A stretch of 64,000 nucleotides of DNA, taken from assembly GCA_964019695.1 (NCBI GenBank), contig OZ026522.1, positions 57,994,811 through 58,058,810 on the forward strand, in the 5' to 3' direction. Below the pieces are notes generated by a model. The model made no database searches and was not told the origin of the DNA. It saw only the letters and a program-made list of their open reading frames with translations. The DNA comes from Loripinus fragilis. Lineage: Eukaryota > Mollusca > Bivalvia > Lucinida > Lucinidae. A program made the position numbers and the translations under genes. Every line of letters begins with the position of its first letter. Within the stretch, counting starts at the first letter, position 1. Positions 57,579 through 64,000 of this stretch are shown here, piece after piece.

Positions 57579-59218
57579 CTGCCAATCAAGCTGAAAGGTG
57601 GAAAGGCATAGAAATAAATATCTGTCCAACTTTGTGAAAAAGCATTGATCCAGACGGCATCTGGATCCCTTTTCCAAGCAACATATTTTTCAATTTGTTT
57701 GTTCAAACGGCTTGCAAACATGTCTATTTTTGGCATGTGCCAAGTTTGAACAATACTCTGAAAAACTTGCTTCTCTAATTTCCATTCAATTCCTTCATTT
57801 TTGAATGACCTTGAACTATGATCTGCTTCGTTCTGAGATCCTGGTACATAGGTAGCACTAAGCCAAATATTTCTATCTATACACCAGGACCAGATCAACT
57901 TGGCAAACTTGTTACATTCTAAAGATTTTACCCCACCTTTCGAATTCAAGTATGATATTGTACAAACATTGTCAGACCTGATTAGTATGTGACTGTTTTG
58001 AAGATCCTTACAGAAGGATTTTAAGGCTAGCATGACAGCCTTCATCTCTAGAACATTAATGTGATTGTTAACTTCTATTTCATTCCATTTTCCTCCGATG
58101 CTTTCATTTCCACTGACCGCTCCCCAGCCAATAAGGGAAGCATCTGTTGTAATAACTAGATCAGGATTACCATGATCAATGTGCCGTTTTTGTGTATGGA
58201 GGTTTGTGATCCACCAGGTTAATTCTTCCCTCATGCTATTTGTAATTTGCATTTTATTATCAAAGTTTCCCTTTGAGTATTTCAGTGCTTTGATTTTCTG
58301 CATTTCTATATCCCTATAATGCAATGGACCATATTCTACAGCTGAAAAAGTGGATACTATTAACCCTAATACTCTAGCCACTTTCCTTATGGTCTCATGT
58401 GATTTTTTGCGTAAACTCATGCACTCTTGGACAATCAAATGCACTTTATCAACTGGAAGTGTAACTGTCATGTCTGATGAATGTATAGTATTTCCCAAAA
58501 ATGTAATAGTTTTTGTTGGGATAAAAATAGATTTCTTTTCATGTATTATGAAACCTAGTTCATTCATGAGGTAGACCGAGTCGGCTACATTAACTTTGCA
58601 TTCATCATAAGTATCTCCTACTAGTAGAGAATCATCAATAAACCCTGAATTTGAGTGTCCAAGTTGCCTGAGCGCAGCATAAACAGGTTTCATGAGTTTA
58701 GTGAACAACAAGGGGGCCGAAGCTACTCCATTTGCAAGCGAAACATACTGAAATACTTTGCCTTTGAACATAAACCTCAATTTAATTCTTTCTTCTTCTG
58801 CTATTGAGATAGAATAGTAGGCGTGGCGAATATCGACCAACGCCATGTAGCAGTTGGGTTTTATTAGTTTTAATGCAGACTCAAATGTGTCCATCTTGAA
58901 ATGGTGATAATCCACATTCTCATTAAAGTTTTTCAAATTTAAAATGAGTCTATATTCTCCATCTTTTTTATTTCTGATAAAAATTGGAGAAAGATATTCT
59001 CTTGGGTCATGTTCTACCTCAATGAGAACTTGCATTTCTAGCAATTTATGAATTTCTGACTCAATAATATGTTCTTCTGATGGTTTAAATTGACACCTAG
59101 GTGTCACTGTATTTATCGGATCAATCCCATCTTTGATCTGAAGATGACAATGATTTACTATGTCAAGAATGGACTTGTCAGATGTTATTTTTTCCCAGTT
59201 TTTGGCAAAGTATTTCAA
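57218..59218 (-). CDS. pol: DIRS B reverse transcriptase, RNase H and MT-like domain
   Basis: 666 codons from a TTG. The frame is open further upstream into gag (VRLPFQAGRLKYFAKNWEKI), so ribosomal frameshifting from gag is likely. It keeps the N-terminal region lost in A (residues 1-60). RT: MALVDIRHAYYS (Asp129) and GFIDDSLLV (FIDD 193-196, in place of YIDD). RNase H: TTDASLIGWGAV, NHINVLEMKAV, IRSDNVCT and NEADHSSRSF supply the four acidic residues. C-terminal MT-like part: DMFASRLNKQIEKYVAW, FYAFPPFSLI and VMVAPLWPTQNWY. No internal stop. It copies the element RNA in the cytoplasm or nucleus into circular DNA. Confidence 0.93.
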   Translation of the reverse strand: MKYFAKNWEKITSDKSILDIVNHCHLQIKDGIDPINTVTPRCQFKPSEEHIIESEIHKLLEMQVLIEVEHDPREYLSPIFIRNKKDGEYRLILNLKNFNENVDYHHFKMDTFESALKLIKPNCYMALVDIRHAYYSISIAEEERIKLRFMFKGKVFQYVSLANGVASAPLLFTKLMKPVYAALRQLGHSNSGFIDDSLLVGDTYDECKVNVADSVYLMNELGFIIHEKKSIFIPTKTITFLGNTIHSSDMTVTLPVDKVHLIVQECMSLRKKSHETIRKVARVLGLIVSTFSAVEYGPLHYRDIEMQKIKALKYSKGNFDNKMQITNSMREELTWWITNLHTQKRHIDHGNPDLVITTDASLIGWGAVSGNESIGGKWNEIEVNNHINVLEMKAVMLALKSFCKDLQNSHILIRSDNVCTISYLNSKGGVKSLECNKFAKLIWSWCIDRNIWLSATYVPGSQNEADHSSRSFKNEGIEWKLEKQVFQSIVQTWHMPKIDMFASRLNKQIEKYVAWKRDPDAVWINAFSQSWTDIYFYAFPPFSLIGRCLQKVLMDRAECVMVAPLWPTQNWYPELMKLLVDFPRILPQGNILSLVNSNKVHPLTDKLRLIACRLSGDHMKTETFHRKLQISSLPHGESVLKNNMIHISKNGFHSVTKGKVIPFIQI

Positions 59219-59262
59219 TCTGCCTGCTTGAAATGGTAGTCTTACCTCACCTAGTAAAGTGT

Positions 59263-60384
59263 CTACTTTCTGGCCCCCATCCTCAAGTTTTTTGGAACCG
59301 TAGATGGTGCGGGAGAGAAATACTGCGTGCCATCTTGATTTCCTCTAAAGAAGCCTCTGCCACGTGCTCTCCCTCTGCTAAGGAACCTCATTGGCCGCCG
59401 ACCTCTTGGTGCCATACCCCTGTAGTTGCTGGCACCACGACTGATAGATCTACTTAGTCTATTCATGTCCTGGATTTCACGTACATTCTTATTAACATCG
59501 TCACCGTACAGCATATCAGTGTATGGGAAATTATGTGATGTCAGGTAGTGGTATTTGTTATCTAAGTCATTTTTGTGGCATTCTTTCCTTTTATTGTTGA
59601 TTAATTTATTTGCTTGGCCCAATAGCCCTAAAGCATTGGTACCAAGCTCAACGTTAGAAGTCCCTAATGATTCACCAGCTTGGTCAAGCAATTTGGTTAT
59701 GTTAATTGATGCCTTTACTATATTATTTTGAATGCTCTGCATCTTCACATTGTCTGTTTGGGTCTGAGGCTTTAACAACCTCCAGATACTTTGATTGACT
59801 TTAGTTTTTACTAACGCATCGCAATTGTTTGGCCTATGAGTGTCCTTGATAAGGTCATTTTGACGCTCTTCTGAAATACCATCCCTAAAAGTGGAGTTAA
59901 CGAAAGACGCCAAATCCTCATTAACTTCCAAATCTACAGATTCTTTGGGATTAAATTTTTCACTGATGTTTTTGAACACAGAATCAGGTGACACTTTTTG
60001 CTTTTTTGTATGGGGTTCTGAATCTAAGTCCACGACTTGATCAGGATATTCACTGTTCTCGGATTCATAATAATCCTCACCATAATCATAGACTGGCTCG
60101 TCATAGTCCCAAATCTTATCGACCCTGGTAGCCAAAACTTCCAACCGCTCATTTACTTTATTTTGATTACCATGCAGTTCCTTCAAAATATTTACCACCT
60201 CCGCGGTGAACCCCGACTGCGCCAATTCCAACGATTTTGTTTTACCGCTCGTAGTGGAGCCTCCTGTTGAAGTTGAAGGGACCGCGGGTTCTTTGTTAGC
60301 CACCTTCCTAGTTTGCTTTTTACCCGTATGACCCGGGTCAGCCTTGTCGTCGGGTTGACCCTTTGCTAGCATTGCATCCGCCAT
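59263..60384 (-). CDS. gag: DIRS B gag-like protein
   Basis: 373 residues from the ATG at 60384 (MADAMLAKGQPDDKADPG). A TTG ten codons upstream is less likely. It shares with gag A the EVVNILKELH/NERLEVLATR helix-like segment, an acidic Tyr-rich stretch (DEPVYDYGEDYYE), the core DLASFVNSTFRDGISEERQN and HRPNNCDALVKT, and an RG-rich tail (RAPRGRRPMR-like, SRGRARGRGFFRGNQ). It ends in KNLRMGARK where the RT frame already overlaps. The Arg-Gly tail suggests RNA binding. Intact. Confidence 0.9.
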   Translation of the reverse strand: MADAMLAKGQPDDKADPGHTGKKQTRKVANKEPAVPSTSTGGSTTSGKTKSLELAQSGFTAEVVNILKELHGNQNKVNERLEVLATRVDKIWDYDEPVYDYGEDYYESENSEYPDQVVDLDSEPHTKKQKVSPDSVFKNISEKFNPKESVDLEVNEDLASFVNSTFRDGISEERQNDLIKDTHRPNNCDALVKTKVNQSIWRLLKPQTQTDNVKMQSIQNNIVKASINITKLLDQAGESLGTSNVELGTNALGLLGQANKLINNKRKECHKNDLDNKYHYLTSHNFPYTDMLYGDDVNKNVREIQDMNRLSRSISRGASNYRGMAPRGRRPMRFLSRGRARGRGFFRGNQDGTQYFSPAPSTVPKNLRMGARK

Positions 60385-60684
60385 GTTGTTGATGTTGAAA
60401 CGTGTCGATTTCAACTTTCGGTTTTATTTACTGCTCCGCAGCAAATCAATGCTCAATATATACAGGATATTATTGCAAAATATATTTAATACGACCGCGT
60501 CGCATATAATTTATGTAATTTTTATAAAGCAACGCTTTATTTTTCTTAAATTTTTGTACAACGTACAAATTATTCGATTTGAAAACCAATATATAAAATA
60601 TTGGATTCGCACCAAAGTGCTCTCGGCCTAGATCTCACGATAAGACCACGTCTTACCTGTACGAGATCTACAAGCGTACTGAGC

Positions 60685-60747
60685 TCTCGGTATTGTTCAT
60701 GCGTGCATCTCATCTGATAACGGAAGTGTGGTGTGACGTAAAATAAT
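60685..60747 (-). repeat. DIRS B left terminal repeat
   Basis: Its inner half is inverted relative to 55919-55952. The outer half (cggaagtgtggtgtgacgta) is complemented only at 56202-56230. Together with 55837-55952 it defines the element. Confidence 0.88.
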
Positions 60748-61420
60748 TATGTTCATATGGACATATAATTATATCAGTTTCAAAGATTGAAAGATAGACT
60801 GGATTTCATCCACTTAATACAATGTCTATGAAAAGAGTCAACAGTTTCTAAATTCTTTAAACAGTCTGGTAAGTTGTTCCAAATGACTGGACCTGAATTA
60901 TTATGCTTTGTTTGAAAAATTTCTTTTTGAGGCCTTGGAGTATAAAAATTCAATGCACCTGTTGATCTTAGAGACTGAAGCGTTTCATTAAAAGGTCGAA
61001 AAGAGAACATTTGATTAACATATGAGGGTAGGACGGATTTAGAAACTTTAAACATAAATTTAGCCTTCCTGAGGAAAATGCGTTCATATATGTTTAAAAA
61101 TTTAAGCTCATCCATACTGTTGGCAATGTTATCATATTGGTAATTTACAATGATTTTAACAGCTCTTTTTTGTAACCTATAAATTCTGTTAAGATTATAT
61201 TGAGATGTTCCTCCCCATATTGTAGAACAATAGTCAATGTGGGGTTGAATATATGTTTTGTAAAATTGTACTCTGTGTTCGGTGGATAAATAGTCCTTCA
61301 ATTTGGATAATAGCCATAGATTTGAAGAAATTTTCTTAGCAATAAAATTAAGTATATCTAGGTGAGCAGGCTGGTTTGAGCATGAACATGAAGGTCGAAA
61401 ATTACAAAAATAGATTTTCT
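60748..61420 (-). pseudogene. LINE reverse transcriptase C-terminal part (right of DIRS B)
   Basis: 173 codons (60780-61301) hold the RT thumb and C-terminal region of CR1/L2/Jockey-like LINEs: FYKTYIQPHIDYCSTIWGG, LQKRAVKIIV and SGPVIWNNLPDCLKNL. The catalytic palm is absent, and the upstream minus-strand sequence to about 61420 shows only degraded traces (LLSKLKDY). It is a 5'-truncated copy whose 3' UTR is at 55437-55833 beyond DIRS B. Confidence 0.8.
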
Positions 61421-61898
61421 TGGGATGTTACATTTTAAAATTTCGATCTGTGACCCCTCAAAATGTATATTAATCAATCTAAGACTTTACGGTTACAATG
61501 TGGTAGAAAAAATAGCATTGGAGAAATTCTAGTAGAACTGTGAAAGAAGTTGTGACAGAAGACTAGCCCCCTTAAAGGATGAGTTTTAGGGGAGCTAACT
61601 TCTGAAATACAAGTAGCCTCCCACATCCATGCGCAGCAGTGTCAATAACATTTGTTTTGTAATGATGTTTATGGAAAAATATTTAGCTAGTCATGTCTGG
61701 ACAAACTTTGATGGATGATAGCAAATCAATCATGTCTTTTAGGTTTCATCAACTTAAATCATTAATGACTGACTATCAAAATGGTAATGTAGCTGACAGT
61801 TTTGACCCAAATCAGAAGGCATCTGATAAGAGCCTACACTGCCTAAAATTGGTAACTTTATTTCTAAACATAAAATGGAACTGTGTCAAACAGACATC
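61421..61898. other. no recognisable feature
   Basis: Spacer, nothing assigned. Confidence 0.4.
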
Positions 61899-61992
61899 CA
61901 TCTTTGCAAGCCAAGGGTACTAACTCCACTTCGTTCCTAACGCACATGCGTAAGGAACGAAGTGGAGTTAGTACCCTTGGCTTGCGAAGATG
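61899..61992. repeat. 94-nt near-perfect palindrome
   Basis: catctttgcaagccaagggt... pairs with ...acccttggcttgcgaagatg with two mismatches. The centre is gcacatgcg at about 61945. It sits directly before HINE-like sequence and would extrude as a cruciform. Confidence 0.9.
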
Positions 61993-62545
61993 AGCAGACA
62001 TCATGTGTAAGTTTGAAGTTGCTGCGTCCAAAATTAGGAGAAGATACAATTACGACAAATGTGACGGACAGACAGACAGATTATGGACCAACTTTGGTAC
62101 GAGCTAAATTACCCTTTTTTGCTAAAGAAAAGAGTGGGTTTAAAAATTAATTTACCCCTTTTTCTAAAGAAAAAAAAGCGGGTATAAAAGCAAATCAGAT
62201 TAAGCTGAAACTAGATGGATAGTAAGACCATGAAAATACGTTTGAACTTTGACGTTGGTGCCAAGGTCACATGAAACATTTCCCAGTACCCTCAACATCA
62301 TATGACTTATACACCTGCAAAGTTTGAAGTTGCTACATCCTTGACCCAAGACCTTGGGGTCAAGGTCATGAAACATTGCCCAGTAAGTATCCTGTACATC
62401 AAGTGATCTATGCACCTACCAAGTTTGAAGTTGCTATGCCAATGATTTACAAGAAATGTGATGGCTGGACAGACAGATGGACAACAGACTGACTTTGGTA
62501 TGAAAATTCATATTCCCTTTTGCTAAAGAAAAAAGCCGGTATAAA
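61993..62545 (+). repeat. degenerate tandem repeat, HINE-like
   Basis: The phrase aagtttgaagttgct recurs at about 62010, 62320 and 62421. A ccctttt.gctaaagaaaa word recurs at 62111, 62156 and 62515. Contains gacggacagacagacag. Probably one or two overlapping HINE copies with unresolved ends. Confidence 0.5.
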
Positions 62546-62564
62546 ACTTACTATACCCTTTTTT

Positions 62565-64000
62565 ATACCCCGCTACACTTTAGTGTCGGGGTATTATGTT
62601 ATACCTTTCGGTGTCTGTTCATCCGTCCGTCCGTGCTCACCATTTCCGATCGATAACTTGAGTATTTATTCATGGAATTTTTTCAAATTTTGCATACATA
62701 TTGTTATCGGCGATGAGTGGTATGGGATTGTTGATGGGCAAAATCCGTCCATTTTTAACGGAGTTACTGCCCTTTTTCGTATTGGAAAAATGGTTTCTGG
62801 CCTGTTATTCCTTTACTGTTCATGATATCTGAATGAAACTTCACAGATATGTTGCACATCAAAGGTTACATATTGTGACTAAAGACTGTCACTCTGACCT
62901 TCCCAGTTTGTGAGTTATCCGCCCTTGATAGGTCTGAAAAAAGGTTTTTGACCTATTGTTCCTTCACTATATGGAATATCTGAATATAACTTCACAGATA
63001 TGTTTCACATCAAAGGTAACATATTGTGACTAAGAACCGTCACTCTTACCTTTCCCGTTTGTGAGTTATCTGCCCTTGATTGAATTAAAAAATGTTTTTT
63101 ACCCGTAGTTCCTTTACTATGTGGAATATTTAAATGAAACTTTACAGATATGTTTCACATCAAAGGTTACATACTGTGACAAAGAACCATCACTCTTACC
63201 TTTCCAGTTCATGAGTTATCTGCCCTTGATTGATCTGAAAAATGGTTTTTGACCTGTAGTTCATTTACTTTATGGAATATCTGAATGAAACTTCACAGAT
63301 ATGTTGATCATCAAAGGTTACATATTGTGACTAAGGATCGTCACTCTTACCTTTCCAGATTGTGAGTTATCCACCCTTGATTGATCTGAGAATTGGTTTT
63401 TGGCCTGTAGTTTCTTTTACTATATGGAATATCTGAATGAAACTTCACAGATATGTTGAACATCAAAGGTTACATATTTTTAGTAAGGACCGTCACCCTT
63501 ACCTTTCCAGTTCATGAGTTATCCGCCCTTGATTGATCTGAAAAATGGTTTTTGACCTGTAGTTCATTTACTATATGGAGTATCTGAATGAAACTTCACA
63601 GATATGTTGACCATCAAAGGTTACATATTGTGGGTAAGGATCGTCACTCTTACCTTTCCAGATTGTGAGTTAACCACCCTTGATTGATCTGAGAATTGGT
63701 TTTTGACCTGTAGTTCATTTCATCAGTCCGTGCTCACTGTTTCCGATCGATAACTTGAGTATTTATGCACAGAATTTTTTCAAATTTTGCATACATATTG
63801 TTATTGGGGATGAGTGGTATGGGATTGTTAATGGGCAAAATCCGACTATTTTCGATGGAGTTACTGCCCTTTCTCCCTTTAAAAAATGGTTTCTGGCCTG
63901 TTATTCTTTTACTGTTTATGATATCTGAATGAAACTTCACAGATATGTTGAACAGCAAAGGTTACATATTACAACGAAGGACCGTCACTCTTAACTTTCC
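62565..64000 (+). mobile_element. HINE/pearl-like element with 151-bp repeats, runs off the window
   Basis: Left end tataccccgctacactttag with a ccccg/cgggg hairpin, then a short CCGTCCGT run at 62621-62632. Six repeats are spaced 150-151 bp (aaaggt(t/a)ac at 62861, 63012, 63162, 63313, 63464 and 63615). At about 63728 the 5' flank (gtgctcac, tttccgatcgataacttgag) begins again, so either the array unit is compound or a second copy is joined head to tail. No coding. Confidence 0.8.

Larger units (their letters stand above)
55837..60747 (-). mobile_element. DIRS-type retrotransposon B, 4.9 kb, all frames open
   Basis: On the minus strand: gag, RT/RNase H/MT-like, tyrosine recombinase, then an internal complementary region. 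Termini: tcccccaaataaacgagact at 55836 and ...gtgtgacgtaaaataat at 60747. Inner inverted repeats (gatgcacgcatgaacaatac and complement) are at 55921-55952 and 60685-60715. AAT (ATT in element orientation) stands at both joins (55834-55836 and 60745-60747), with no larger duplication. It interrupts the LINE whose RT is at 60780-61301. It is a different subfamily from element A. Confidence 0.93.

Overview
The window looks like AT-rich, intron-free, repeat-dense genomic DNA of an invertebrate, most likely a bivalve mollusc. The pointers are DIRS-type tyrosine-recombinase retrotransposons, several LINE lineages with matching tRNA-derived SINEs, many MITEs, and elements that combine a (CCGT)n microsatellite with a tandem core and a 3' hairpin, the arrangement known from bivalve pearl/Helentron-type (HINE) elements. 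The species assignment is inference. I see no convincing host protein-coding gene. Two weak exon candidates are listed with low confidence.

Layout. 1-1.9 kb: a decayed Ty3/gypsy integrase on the minus strand, broken by a MITE and by a SINE with a 12-bp target duplication, followed by SINE and LINE tails. 2-13.5 kb: scattered MITEs, foldbacks, SINEs, a 1.05-kb TTA-flanked element, a 36-bp minisatellite (9.7-10.9 kb) and a HINE with 190-bp repeats. 14.3-17.2 kb: a satellite-like array of about 150-bp units joined by long (GA)n tracts. 17.2-28 kb: more MITEs, two HINE/SINE copies and unassigned AT-rich DNA. 29.0-35.8 kb: a nearly full-length but mutated I-group LINE (gag-like ORF1, then APE endonuclease, RT and RNase H), split by a 1.3-kb mariner-type element. 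38.2-42.4 kb: a HINE whose core is a dimeric array of alternating 177- and 162-bp units, with a second HINE nested inside it. 45.8-52.0 kb: a LINE copy split by DIRS element A. 55.4-61.4 kb: the 3' part of another LINE split by DIRS element B, on the minus strand. 62.6-64.0 kb: a pearl-like element with 151-bp repeats that runs off the end.

The most informative parts are the two DIRS elements. Each has gag, RT-RNase H-(methyltransferase-like) and tyrosine-recombinase frames, inverted termini, and an internal complementary region that copies the circular junction of its own two ends. Both sit in LINE copies, join the host at an ATT trinucleotide, and leave no larger target duplication. This fits integration of a circular intermediate by a tyrosine recombinase. 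Element B keeps all three frames open and may be young. Element A has lost a segment between gag and RT.

Function here is almost wholly selfish. LINE machinery presumably moves the SINEs (the I-group LINE and the SINEs share a 3' tail), unseen transposases move the MITEs, and Helitron-like proteins move the HINEs.
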